In this document: piece after piece, positions 1 to 8,251 of the stretch
Layout of the letters: every line of letters begins with the position of its first letter
Numbering within the stretch: position 1 is the first letter of the stretch
From: Ruminococcus sp. Marseille-P6503
GTDB taxonomy: Bacteria; Bacillota; Clostridia; Oscillospirales; Ruminococcaceae
Reading direction: 5' to 3'
Assembly (NCBI RefSeq): GCF_900604945.1
Contig: NZ_UWPB01000002.1
Span: 868,001-932,000, forward strand
Length of the DNA stretch: 64,000 nt
The notes under the pieces: model-generated
What the model was told of the DNA's origin: nothing
The model's database searches: none
The model's input: the letters and a program-made list of their open reading frames with translations, nothing else
Program-made: the position numbers and the translations under genes

Positions 1-1
1 T

Positions 2-349
2 CAGTCGTTGCAGATGATAGGCAGACCGCTTATGACTGTTGACGAGTTGAAGTCTATGCCTAAAGGACAGTTTATCGTTATGAAAACCGGAACTCACCCT
101 ATGATCTCAAAATTGAAGCTGTACTTTAAATGGGGAATTAAATTTGAAGAAGAATACAAGCTTCCCGACAAGACCGCAAGGCAGGTTTCCTACAAAGAGC
201 GTGACGAATTAATCAGAGATGTAGAGGTCAAATATCCGCAGAAAAAAGCCGAGCCGGTCGATGAAATCGAGGTTGTCGATTATGAGGAGTTTGAGGAATT
301 TGAAGAAGAACGGGCTAAAAAAGCTAAGATCAAAACGAACAGGAGGTGA
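2..349 (+). CDS. Conjugal transfer coupling protein TraG/VirD4, C-terminal part
   Basis: The frame is open from the window edge and ends in TGA at 347-349, so only the last 115 or so residues are present. The stretch IGRPLMTVDELKSMPKGQFI resembles the C-terminal end of VirD4/TraG coupling ATPases, where (Q)xxRPLMTxDEL precedes a final beta strand and an acidic tail. Here the tail is rich in Glu and Lys. Coupling proteins bring the relaxase-DNA complex to the type IV secretion channel. The Walker motifs are upstream and not visible. The next gene starts within 10 nt, consistent with a transfer operon. Confidence 0.75.
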   Translation, partial: QSLQMIGRPLMTVDELKSMPKGQFIVMKTGTHPMISKLKLYFKWGIKFEEEYKLPDKTARQVSYKERDELIRDVEVKYPQKKAEPVDEIEVVDYEEFEEFEEERAKKAKIKTNRR

Positions 350-354
350 AATAC

Positions 355-777
355 TTGCCGCCGATGCAAAACGACGGAGCCTCCGCACACCAAAATCATA
401 TACGGAAATTTTGGCGTGCCTTTTCTCCTGTTTTGAAATCATCGGCAAGTATATGCAAATTGATATTACCAAGAAGAATTTACGACCTAGGACTAAGCCA
501 CAAGGCGGTGGCAGTTTACTGTTATCTTTGTAACCGTGCGGATAAAAACGGGGAATGTTTCCCGTCTGTACGCAGGATATCCGAAGATTTAAACATTAAC
601 AAAAGTACGGTGTTTCGGGCGTTTAATGAGCTTGAAGAACAAGGACTGCTGGAACGTGAAGCAAGATACCATACGCGGGGCGGACGGCGGAGTTCGCTGT
701 ATAGGATAAAGGGAGAGATAACGCCGAAAGGGGGCGGAAAATCCACCTCTAAAAAGGTAGGTGGATTGAATGTTTGA
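355..777 (+). CDS. Helix-turn-helix domain protein of the transfer operon
   Basis: A 140-residue protein with a winged-helix segment in the middle (LSHKAVAVYCYLCNRADKNG, then SVRRISEDLNINKSTVFRAF). This is the pattern of helix_turn_helix_36/replication-initiator-like proteins found in conjugative elements. It probably binds DNA and regulates the operon or assists replication, but the target is unknown. I chose the TTG at 355 because AGGAGG at 341-346 sits 8 nt upstream. The GTG at 346 overlaps that site and cannot use it. The stop overlaps the next gene by 8 nt, suggesting translational coupling. Confidence 0.65.
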   Translation: MPPMQNDGASAHQNHIRKFWRAFSPVLKSSASICKLILPRRIYDLGLSHKAVAVYCYLCNRADKNGECFPSVRRISEDLNINKSTVFRAFNELEEQGLLEREARYHTRGGRRSSLYRIKGEITPKGGGKSTSKKVGGLNV

Positions 778-1699
778 TTGGATAGGCGACGCTATTGACT
801 GGGTTTGCGACGGGATTTCAAGTTTGTGGGACAGCACAATTGGAGCAGCAGCCGACGCAGTCAGCGATGCTATATGGGACACTATGTTTAATTGGCTGTT
901 CGAAAAAATCTACGGACTGATAGCTGATCTTTTTACATTTATAAATGAGACTGCAACGGATATTTTTGCACTTCCATGGGTAAATACGTTTATAAGTCTG
1001 TTTAACAGCCTTGCATGGATGCTATTTGTCTGCGGACTTATCGTAGCCGTGTTTGATACGGCTGTCGCTTATGAATCGGGACAGGTAAATATAAAGAATA
1101 CCTGTATTAATGTTTTAAAGGGTTTTATGGCTGTAAGTATGGTGACTGTAATTCCGCAAAGGCTGTATTCATTCTGCATAAATTTGCAGAGTAATTTTGC
1201 AACTGAACTGCTTGGAAATTTTATAGGGTCAACAAATGACAGCGTAGTAGGAACGGGACTTGAAGTTATATTTGCTCTTGGTTCAGATATATCTCTTTTC
1301 AGCCTGTTCTTTATAATCCTGTTTGGCTACTGTACGGTCAAAGTAGTGTTTTCAAATATCAAGAGAGGCGGAATAATGATGTGTCAGATAGCGGTTGGGA
1401 GTCTTCATATGTTCGGAGTACCGAGAGGATATACTGACGGATTTTACGGCTGGTGCAAGCAAGTAATTGCGACCTGCCTGACGGCATTTTTGCAGACAAC
1501 GATTCTTTACATTGGACTGCTGACGTTTACACAGCACCCTTTGCTTGCAGTCGGAATATGTTTGTCAGCTAATGAAGTACCAAGAATTGCGCAGATGTAT
1601 GGACTGGATACAAGCGTCAGGGTGAATATGATGTCTGTAAGTCATACGGTTTCTATGGGAGCTAAGGCGGTTGGAATGCTGAAAGGAGGAGCAAAATGA
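770..1699 (+). CDS. VirB6/TrbL-like conjugal transfer membrane protein
   Basis: A 309-residue polytopic membrane protein with an amphipathic N-terminus rich in Trp and Asp. Hydrophobic segments lie near residues 81-100, 116-128, 175-194 and 232-252. This layout and its place directly before PrgI- and VirB4-like genes match VirB6/TrbL proteins, which form the inner-membrane channel of Gram-positive type IV secretion. No catalytic motif is expected. The start ATG follows AGGTGG by 6 nt and overlaps the preceding stop. The next gene overlaps by 4 nt (ATGA), so the genes are co-translated. Confidence 0.7.
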   Translation: MFDWIGDAIDWVCDGISSLWDSTIGAAADAVSDAIWDTMFNWLFEKIYGLIADLFTFINETATDIFALPWVNTFISLFNSLAWMLFVCGLIVAVFDTAVAYESGQVNIKNTCINVLKGFMAVSMVTVIPQRLYSFCINLQSNFATELLGNFIGSTNDSVVGTGLEVIFALGSDISLFSLFFIILFGYCTVKVVFSNIKRGGIMMCQIAVGSLHMFGVPRGYTDGFYGWCKQVIATCLTAFLQTTILYIGLLTFTQHPLLAVGICLSANEVPRIAQMYGLDTSVRVNMMSVSHTVSMGAKAVGMLKGGAK

Positions 1700-1962
1700 A
1701 AACCTACATTTACCCCGAAAACCTGAGAGCCACGGTAAAGCTGTGGTTTTGGAACGTTCGGGATTTTATTATAATCTGCGGCGGAATAATTCTGTCGGTG
1801 ATCGTGTTTGTTAATCTATGGAACGTCCTGCCTTTCGCGGCGACAGCCTGCTTTGCGTTTTTAAGTCTGAGGGTCGACGAAACGGCAATTATGGACTATA
1901 TTTTTAACGCCGCGAAGTTTTTTCTGACCTCGCAGCAGTTGTTTTTATGGAGGAAAAATTAA
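1696..1962 (+). CDS. PrgI/VirB3-like small membrane protein
   Basis: An 88-residue protein with two hydrophobic segments (about 22-42 and 46-60) followed by a basic aromatic tail ending FFLTSQQLFLWRKN. A short two-helix protein with a terminal W-R motif directly before VirB4 is the pattern of PrgI/TcpE/VirB3 family proteins, which anchor VirB4 at the membrane. It overlaps the VirB6-like gene by 4 nt and abuts the next gene without a gap. Confidence 0.65.
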   Translation: MKTYIYPENLRATVKLWFWNVRDFIIICGGIILSVIVFVNLWNVLPFAATACFAFLSLRVDETAIMDYIFNAAKFFLTSQQLFLWRKN

Positions 1963-2556
1963 ATGGCAAAAAGGAAAAATAACGGCGTTCAGAGTCTTAT
2001 TGGCTTTGAACGCTTTACTCGTTTCGGAGTAAAAACCGACAAGGCTGAAATTGTGTTTTTCAGCGTAGAACCCACCAATATTTCTGTTCTTTCGGCGGCA
2101 AATATTGACGTGAAGATACATCATCTTATGACGCTGTTAAGCACCATACCCGACCTTGAAATACTGGCTCTGGACTCCTGCGAGTGTTTCGATACAAACA
2201 AGGTGTATGTCAAAAAGCGTTTGCGGACCGAGCGGAATGAAGCTGTGCGAAAGCTTTTGCAGGCGGACTATGATTTTCTTGACGAGATACAGGTGGAAAT
2301 GTCCTCCGCAAGACAGTTTATGTTTGCGGTGAGATTCCGCAGAGAAAAAGACGAGCAGATATTCAGCACGCTGAATCGTATTGACAAAGCAATCTCAGAG
2401 CATGGATTTACGGCAAAACGAATGACTAAGCCTGAGATAAAAAGAATGCTCGCGCTGTACTTCGGTACAAGTATTTCAGGAGAAGAAATTTCGGATGTAG
2501 AAGGTTCAGAAAATTTTGTTTTAGAAAAACAGGAGGTGATTTCCGATGAAAATTAA
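1963..2556 (+). CDS. Conserved transfer-operon protein of unknown function before VirB4
   Basis: A 197-residue soluble protein, basic at the N-terminus (MAKRKNNGVQ) with a mixed alpha/beta core. A segment near residues 45-70 (DVKIHHLMTLLSTIPDLEIL) resembles the N-terminal region of some VirB4 proteins. A gene in this position, between PrgI and VirB4, is common in clostridial ICEs. It may supply the VirB4 N-terminal domain as a separate chain; that is inference. GGAGG lies 9 nt before the ATG, and the 3' end overlaps the VirB4 start by 11 nt. Confidence 0.5.
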   Translation: MAKRKNNGVQSLIGFERFTRFGVKTDKAEIVFFSVEPTNISVLSAANIDVKIHHLMTLLSTIPDLEILALDSCECFDTNKVYVKKRLRTERNEAVRKLLQADYDFLDEIQVEMSSARQFMFAVRFRREKDEQIFSTLNRIDKAISEHGFTAKRMTKPEIKRMLALYFGTSISGEEISDVEGSENFVLEKQEVISDEN

Positions 2557-4378
2557 AAATCAGAAGAAAAAAGAATATTCCGATGAGCAGCTTGAAGTTA
2601 TTGAAACAAAGGACTTTTTTGACCGCACAGTACCGGGAATGATCAGGTTTTACACCGACCACTATATCTGCGGAAACTTTTACAAGTCCTGCTGGGCGAT
2701 TACCGAGTACCCTCCAAACACCGAAGAAACGGCTATTTTAGCGCATTTAGCGGACAGGAACGGAGTAACTCTCAGAATTTACAACCGCCTTGTTACAAGC
2801 ATGGAGCAAAGAAAAATTGTTCAGCAGGCAATGCGTAAAAACCACATGATGACCACCACAAACGATGTAAATGAGAGCATAAAGGCTCAGAATAACATTA
2901 ACGATGTTGTTGAACTGCTGTCGGAGCTTAGGAGAAACAAAGAACCGCTGCTTCATACGGCTGTGTTTATTGAACTCAAAGCAAGTACAGAAGAAAAACT
3001 GAAAGAGCTTCAGGCGGATATACAAATGGAACTTACACGTTCAAAAATCAGCGTAGACCGTTTGCTCCTTCGTCAGAAAGAGGGGTTTTTGAGTGTTCTG
3101 CCAACGGGTAACAATGTTTTCGCAAGCCAGTTTGAGCGTGTTCTGCCTGCAAGCTCTGTTGCTAATCTCTATCCCTTGAATTACAGCGGAAAGACGGACG
3201 AAAACGGCTTCTATATCGGCAGAGATAAGTACGGCAGCAACGTTCTTGTGGACTTTGATAAGAGAACCGAGGACAAGACAAACAGCAATATATTGATACT
3301 CGGAAATTCAGGTCAGGGAAAAAGTTATCTGATGAAATTACTGCTTTGCAATCAGCGTGAGGCAGGCAAATCAATTCTCTGTCTTGACCCTGAGCATGAG
3401 TACGAGGATTTGTGTTTAAATCTCGGCGGAACCTATATTGACATGATGTCGGGTGAATTTATGATAAATCCCTTAGAGCCGAAAATGTTCGGAGAAGCCG
3501 AAAAGAACACCGACACTCCCGAAACATTCAGGAGAGTAACAAGATTATCTCAGCACATATCATACCTCAAGGACTTTTTCAGAGCCTACAAGGACTTTAC
3601 CGACAGCGAAATTGACACCATTGAAATTATGCTGATGAAGCTGTACGCAAGATTCGGAATTGACGATTTTACCGATTTTGAAAAGCTGAACAGCGAGGAC
3701 TATCCTGTGATGTCAGACCTCTACGAACTTACTGAAAAGGAATTCATGGCGTTTGATAACAAGAAAAAACATCTTTACACTGAAGAAATGTTACAGAATA
3801 TCTGTCTTGGACTGCACTCCATGTGCAAGGGCGCGGAAAGCAAGTACTTCAACGGTCACACCAACGTTAATGACGGCGAGTTTATCTGTTTTGGAGTAAA
3901 AGGTCTTATGGATACAAACAAGCGGCTTAAAGATACTATGCTGTTCAACATTCTCAGCTATATGAGCAATCAGCTTCTGGGAAAGGGAAATACCGTAGCG
4001 GCTATTGACGAGCTGTATTTGTTCCTCACAAACATGACGGCAATCGAATATATCCGCAACGGCATGAAACGTGTGCGTAAAAAGGAGTCCTCATTTATTC
4101 TGGCAAGTCAGAATATTGAGGACTTCCTTTTGTCCGAAATTAAGGAGTTTACAAAGCCGCTGTTCAGCATTCCTGCACACCATTTTCTGTTTAATCCCGG
4201 AAATATCTCGCCTGTGGAATTTGTGGACGCTTTGCAGCTGGAGGAATCGGAATATGCTTTGATCAAGTATCCCGAACGTGGTACTTGCCTTTACAGGTGC
4301 GGTAATGAGAGGTATCTGTTACAGGTCATTGCGCCGCAGTATAAGGCGGGGCTGTTTGGCTCGGCGGGAGGAAGATAG
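2546..4378 (+). CDS. VirB4-like type IV secretion ATPase
   Basis: A 610-residue ATPase that should power substrate transfer and pilus or channel assembly at the membrane. The Walker A motif GNSGQGKS lies at residues 253-260 (Lys259), and the Walker B strand ends in Asp488-Glu489 (TVAAIDELYLF). The C-terminal segment SSFILASQNIEDFL fits the sensor region of VirB4/TraC proteins. It is shorter than most VirB4 proteins (about 800 residues), consistent with the N-terminal part being carried by the overlapping upstream gene. The start ATG is preceded by GGAGGTG. Confidence 0.85.
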   Translation: MKIKNQKKKEYSDEQLEVIETKDFFDRTVPGMIRFYTDHYICGNFYKSCWAITEYPPNTEETAILAHLADRNGVTLRIYNRLVTSMEQRKIVQQAMRKNHMMTTTNDVNESIKAQNNINDVVELLSELRRNKEPLLHTAVFIELKASTEEKLKELQADIQMELTRSKISVDRLLLRQKEGFLSVLPTGNNVFASQFERVLPASSVANLYPLNYSGKTDENGFYIGRDKYGSNVLVDFDKRTEDKTNSNILILGNSGQGKSYLMKLLLCNQREAGKSILCLDPEHEYEDLCLNLGGTYIDMMSGEFMINPLEPKMFGEAEKNTDTPETFRRVTRLSQHISYLKDFFRAYKDFTDSEIDTIEIMLMKLYARFGIDDFTDFEKLNSEDYPVMSDLYELTEKEFMAFDNKKKHLYTEEMLQNICLGLHSMCKGAESKYFNGHTNVNDGEFICFGVKGLMDTNKRLKDTMLFNILSYMSNQLLGKGNTVAAIDELYLFLTNMTAIEYIRNGMKRVRKKESSFILASQNIEDFLLSEIKEFTKPLFSIPAHHFLFNPGNISPVEFVDALQLEESEYALIKYPERGTCLYRCGNERYLLQVIAPQYKAGLFGSAGGR

Positions 4379-4381
4379 AGC

Positions 4382-4459
4382 ATGAGCGGAGGTCATAATA
4401 TGAGTGTAATTAAAGACCAACTTGCCGAAAAGCTGAAAAATAACTGCTATGAGGATTAA
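4382..4459 (+). CDS. Possible 25-residue ORF after VirB4
   Basis: An ATG three bases after the VirB4 stop opens a 25-codon frame (ending LKNNCYED). GGGAGG sits just inside the end of virB4, and a second in-frame ATG at 4400 has its own GGAGG. It may be a real micro-ORF or the stub of a longer protein deleted here, since the downstream reading frame is not continuous. Nothing identifies a function. Confidence 0.3.
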   Translation: MSGGHNMSVIKDQLAEKLKNNCYED

Positions 4460-4520
4460 AGACAGATAAATCTTAATAAAATGCAAAAAAATTGATTTGC
4501 GTCAAGAACATTTTAATACG

Positions 4521-4555
4521 GAAGCCGCAGTAAAATGCGGTTCTTATTTTTATTA
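4521..4555 (+). terminator. Rho-independent terminator-like hairpin after virB4
   Basis: GAA(G)CCGCA pairs with TGCGGTTC across a GTAAAA loop with one bulged G, followed by TTATTTTTATT. It lies between the VirB4 block and the NlpC-like gene and would separate or attenuate the two parts of the transfer operon. Confidence 0.5.
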
Positions 4556-4616
4556 GCGACATATAGAATGCAGAAGAAAAGTTTTATATGTTATATATCG
4601 AAAATTGTGAGGTGAT

Positions 4617-5627
4617 ATGATGTCGGCAGCTATTATATCGGTTGTAAAGAAGATAGCCATATATATTTTAAGTGACAAAGAAAAGCGGGGGAAGTTTTTA
4701 GTTATTGTCGGAAGTATTATTGCAGGTGTTTTGGGACTTATGTTTCTGCCTGTGGCTGTGCTGTCCTCGATGGGAAATATGGAGATCGAACAGCCTCAGA
4801 TAGACAAAAGCTTGTTCAACGAGTCGGCAATTATGGCGAGTATGGACAGCGAACAGCAGGCGAAAATCGATGAAATTCAAACCGCCGGACAAGAAATTGA
4901 AATAAAAATGTCTGAAAAAAACATTCGAGAGCAGACAATAAAAGCACAGTTGATTTACTTTTCATATTTTGAAAGCAGCCCGATTACCGACTTTGAAGTT
5001 TACACAAATCTGTTTGCAACCGCCGCAAGCGATGAGATTTTGCTTGACAGCATCAAGGCAAATTACGGCATTGAAATTCCTTATGAGGACTTTATGCGGT
5101 CATATACTTTGGTGATGAACAGCACAATTAATGAGTATATGTTTTCCGACAGCACAATCAAAAACTGCGCCGATCTTGCGGCTTGGGCGGAGAACGCGTA
5201 CATCTCCGGCTGGGGATATATGAACGGATTTATCGGCGAGAGAAACGAAAGCGATCGTATCAGATACTGTGATAACGCGGGGCTTATGCTTGGGTATCTG
5301 AACTACGATCCCACGAAAAAGGTGTTCGGTTCCGATTACGATACGCTTGTTTACACCGAGCAAGGAGGTCTTGATACCATGCCGGAGGTCGCGGGGGTAG
5401 GACTGTTCGACGAAACAAATCACGGGATATATATTGGAAACGGAGAAGTAATTTACTGTTCTGAAACTGTCGGATATGTGACGAAAGACCTTGTTTCAAA
5501 TGGGAATTGGACAAGCTGGTGTACCTATGAGAGTGTGAATTATTCGCAGGAAGTGCAAGATAAAATTGATGAAATTCAGAACGTGGAAGAAGAATCAAGT
5601 GATGAAAAGGAAGATGATGTTGAATGA
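4617..5627 (+). CDS. CD1108-type NlpC/P60-like transfer protein, catalytic residues replaced
   Basis: A 336-residue protein with a basic N-terminus, one transmembrane segment (about residues 29-53), a helical middle and a C-terminal domain resembling the NlpC/P60 (C40) peptidase of clostridial mobile elements. Family members cut peptidoglycan to let the transfer channel through. From memory of the family, the motifs are DC-x-GLxxGY and HxGVYIGNG. Here they read CDNAGLMLGY and TNHGIYIGNG, so Asn replaces the catalytic Cys, and the usual His position is Asn with a His one residue later. It is probably a non-catalytic structural homologue. The ATG follows GAGGTGAT, and its end overlaps the next gene by 4 nt. 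Confidence 0.6.
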   Translation: MMSAAIISVVKKIAIYILSDKEKRGKFLVIVGSIIAGVLGLMFLPVAVLSSMGNMEIEQPQIDKSLFNESAIMASMDSEQQAKIDEIQTAGQEIEIKMSEKNIREQTIKAQLIYFSYFESSPITDFEVYTNLFATAASDEILLDSIKANYGIEIPYEDFMRSYTLVMNSTINEYMFSDSTIKNCADLAAWAENAYISGWGYMNGFIGERNESDRIRYCDNAGLMLGYLNYDPTKKVFGSDYDTLVYTEQGGLDTMPEVAGVGLFDETNHGIYIGNGEVIYCSETVGYVTKDLVSNGNWTSWCTYESVNYSQEVQDKIDEIQNVEEESSDEKEDDVE

Positions 5628-5860
5628 AAAAATCGGTTACGATAACAATTAACGCTGAAAAATTAGCGGCTCTGGAAATGTATTTAGGACAGAAAAATTT
5701 GAAGCTGTCGGAGGAACTTGAAAAGTTTTCGGAGCATCTCTATCAGAAATATGTACCCTCTAACGTCCGTGATTTTATTGGCATGATGTCGGCCAAAAAG
5801 CCTGCGAGAAAACCGAGAAACTCCTCGCCTGCCGAAACGGGAAATCAGTCCGAGCGGTAA
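5624..5860 (+). CDS. DUF6103-like small protein
   Basis: A 78-residue protein (MKKSVTITINAEKLAALEMY...) with an N-terminal beta strand and helix followed by YVPSNVRDFI and a basic tail. This matches the DUF6103 type of small ICE protein as I remember it; function unknown. The ATGA overlap with the NlpC-like gene places it in the transfer operon. A ribbon-helix-helix-like DNA-binding role is possible but unproven. Confidence 0.5.
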   Translation: MKKSVTITINAEKLAALEMYLGQKNLKLSEELEKFSEHLYQKYVPSNVRDFIGMMSAKKPARKPRNSSPAETGNQSER

Positions 5861-6236
5861 CTCGCCGCGGTTCGCACCACTTCGCCTCGTGTGGCGTTTT
5901 CAAGGCATGGGTGGGGTAACTTTACTTTAAGGACGATCGGGGCGAATTTGGGGCATTTTGTCGAGCGTTAAGGAGAAGCCTTAACGCGGAGTTTGAGAAT
6001 GGCGGAAATCATAAGATTTCAGGTGTGTTATAGGGTAAATATTTTATTGCTAGTTAAAGTATCGGGGTTGTGACCCCGATACGGTCACAGCGGACGGCAA
6101 AGCCGACCGCATTTTGCGAGGGTTTAAGCAATCTCGGAGTAAGGGGTTGTAAATTCAGCCTTTTTCAGATTTCGGGGTTGTATCAGCAGAAAGCAAAGAA
6201 AATACGACATTTGTAAAGGAGTTGAGGTTTAAATTC
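5861..6236. other. Candidate origin of transfer (oriT) with four hairpins
   Basis: This 376-bp gene-free region just upstream of the MobC-like and relaxase genes holds four inverted repeats. They are GCGTTAAGG/CCTTAACGC (5965-5973, 5979-5987), GAAATC/GATTTC (6005-6020), GTATCGGGG/CCCCGATAC (6059-6067, 6074-6082) and GCGGACGGC/GCCGACCGC with a central A-A mismatch (6090-6098, 6102-6110). Position and structure fit an oriT. The nick site cannot be read from sequence alone. Confidence 0.55.
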
Positions 6237-6641
6237 ATGAGTTTTCAGAATAAGGTGAAATTTGCGCTATGGGCGTATCCCGAAACGCTGAAAGATGTGG
6301 AGGTTCACTACAAAAACGACAACTGCAGATCGCAGAGCGAGTTCATTGAAAAAGCTATCAAGTTCTACATCGGTTATCTCGATGAAGAAAAAAGCGTGAA
6401 CTATATTTCTCCTATGATAACAGAAACGGTCAAAGCGCAGATAAAAGGTACGGAACAGCGGCTTGCACGTTTGCTTTTTAAGGTTGCCGTGGAGCTTGGA
6501 AAGCTGTCGCATATGACTGCGGCTATCAATGATGTAGATGATGAAACGCTTAGAAATCTTCATGTGATGTGCGTCAATGAAGTTCGTAAGATCAACGGTA
6601 TTATTGATTATGAGGATGCTGTAGAGTATCAGAAAAACTAA
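6237..6641 (+). CDS. MobC-like relaxosome accessory protein
   Basis: A 134-residue protein with an N-terminal ribbon-helix-helix-like unit (VKFALWAYPETLKDVEVHYK, then SQSEFIEKAIKFYIGYL) and a helical C-terminus. Proteins of this type sit directly upstream of MobP3-type relaxases and probably bind oriT to help the relaxase nick. I placed the start at ATG 6237, with GAGG 9 nt upstream; the TTG at 6222 is directly adjacent to AAAGGAG and is unlikely. Only 11 nt separate it from the relaxase gene. Confidence 0.6.
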   Translation: MSFQNKVKFALWAYPETLKDVEVHYKNDNCRSQSEFIEKAIKFYIGYLDEEKSVNYISPMITETVKAQIKGTEQRLARLLFKVAVELGKLSHMTAAINDVDDETLRNLHVMCVNEVRKINGIIDYEDAVEYQKN

Positions 6642-6652
6642 GGGAGAAATTT

Positions 6653-8074
6653 ATGCCGAAAATTATTGTTACAAGCCGCTATCTGAAAAGCGGCAGCGGA
6701 AACAGAAAACAACTATATCGCTATGTAAAATATATCGCGACCCGTGAGGGATCGGTTGCAGTTACAATAAAAGATGAACAAGCTCCCGCTACGAAAAATC
6801 AGCAGGAGCTTATTTCTTCTCTGCTAAAAGATTTCTCCGACAGCAAAGAATTATTTGAATACGCTGATTATTTGGAAAATCCCAATCAGAAAACAGCTTC
6901 AGATTTTATTTCAGCAGTCATAGACAGGAACATGGACAGACTTACTAACCGTGAAAATTATGTAGGTTATCTTGCAAACCGTCCCGGAGCAGTCAAGTTC
7001 GGTTCGCACGGTTTGTTCTCACAATCGGACGATTCTATTGATCTTGAAAAAGCCGCAAAAGAGATTGCGGACCATGGCGGTAACGTCTGGACTCATGTAG
7101 TTTCGCTGCGCAGAGACAATGCTCAGGCAATGGGATATGATAACTTAAAAGCGTGGCGGGAATTAGTCAAGCGGCAGATCCCTAACATTGCGAAGAATCA
7201 GAAAATTGATATGGCTAATCTGAAATGGTATGCCGCTTTTCACGATAAGATAACAAATCCTCATGTGCATATCATCGTGTATTCCACAAACGAGCGTGAA
7301 GGATTTCTCACAAACCATGGAATAGAGAAGATCCGCAGCGGTTTTGCAAACGACATTTACGCGGACGAGCTTCACCATCTTTATGCGCAGCAGACTGACT
7401 TGCGTAATATGCTGAAAAAAGAGTCAGAGCAACTGATGAAAAGTCTTGCAGAAAAAATATCTCAGAACAATAACTTTGATGTAGAGCTAATGAATCTTGT
7501 ATCAAAGCTAAATGAACAGCTTAGTTTCTCTAAAGGCAAAAAGGTCTATAGATACTTAAAGCCGGAGGTCAAGCAGATTGCGGATGATATATTTGCTAAA
7601 CTTGCAGATAACCAATCGATACAGAAAATGTATTCCCTCTGGTGCGAAATGGAACAGCAGAAGCATGACGTTTATTCGTCTGCAAAGGTCCAGTTTCCAA
7701 AGCTTGTTGATAACATGGAGTTTAAGTCAGTGAAAAATATGATAATCACAACGGTACTTGATATGAATGATTTTGATTCTGAAAATATTGATTTTACGGC
7801 AGACAGTGAGCTTAAATTAAATAGTAAAGAAACCTTTGCTGAGATTTCGGAGTCGTATCAACAAAACACTCACAACAACCAACAGGCTGTGCTTGCAAAT
7901 ACGATCTTTGCTCTATTTGCTAATCTCAGCAGGTGTATTGAAGATGATTATATGCAGAAGTATAAGTCTGTCAGACATACAGTTGACAGCAGGCTGCGGA
8001 GGATGATAAGTCAGAAGAAACAGTCGCTTGGAATGAAGGATGAGCAGTATCAGGGTTATGAGCAGGCATACTGA
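6653..8074 (+). CDS. MobP3-type conjugative relaxase
   Basis: A 473-residue protein beginning MPKIIVTSRYLKSGSGNR. This is the characteristic N-terminus of MobP3 relaxases, which nick oriT and stay covalently bound to the transferred strand. The metal-binding histidine motif is NPHVHIIVYS (His204 and His206). The preceding segment (WTHVVSLRRDNAQAMGYDNL) is also family-like. The C-terminal half is helical and probably contacts the accessory protein. The ATG has AGGGAG upstream. It follows the MobC-like gene and oriT candidate, forming one mobilization module. Downstream lies cargo rather than transfer genes. Confidence 0.8.
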   Translation: MPKIIVTSRYLKSGSGNRKQLYRYVKYIATREGSVAVTIKDEQAPATKNQQELISSLLKDFSDSKELFEYADYLENPNQKTASDFISAVIDRNMDRLTNRENYVGYLANRPGAVKFGSHGLFSQSDDSIDLEKAAKEIADHGGNVWTHVVSLRRDNAQAMGYDNLKAWRELVKRQIPNIAKNQKIDMANLKWYAAFHDKITNPHVHIIVYSTNEREGFLTNHGIEKIRSGFANDIYADELHHLYAQQTDLRNMLKKESEQLMKSLAEKISQNNNFDVELMNLVSKLNEQLSFSKGKKVYRYLKPEVKQIADDIFAKLADNQSIQKMYSLWCEMEQQKHDVYSSAKVQFPKLVDNMEFKSVKNMIITTVLDMNDFDSENIDFTADSELKLNSKETFAEISESYQQNTHNNQQAVLANTIFALFANLSRCIEDDYMQKYKSVRHTVDSRLRRMISQKKQSLGMKDEQYQGYEQAY

Positions 8075-8199
8075 CCGTACACATTAACGCTTTGTCTACG
8101 AGAACTATTTTGGCTCTAAATCAAACAAGTAAGAAATACCAACATATAATTTTGCTGTTAAATGTATTTTATGTTATAACTTAGTTAATAAAATGCGTA

Positions 8200-8228
8200 T
8201 TGATTTAAGTTGGAATATTTGATATAAT
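8200..8228 (+). promoter_or_regulatory. Promoter of agrA-agrC
   Basis: TTGATT (8200-8205) and TATAAT (8223-8228) are separated by exactly 17 bp, with an extended -10 TG at 8220-8221. The agrA ATG is 24 nt further on, preceded by AGGGGG. Confidence 0.7.
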
Positions 8229-8251
8229 GTAAAATAAAGGGGGCAAAGATT

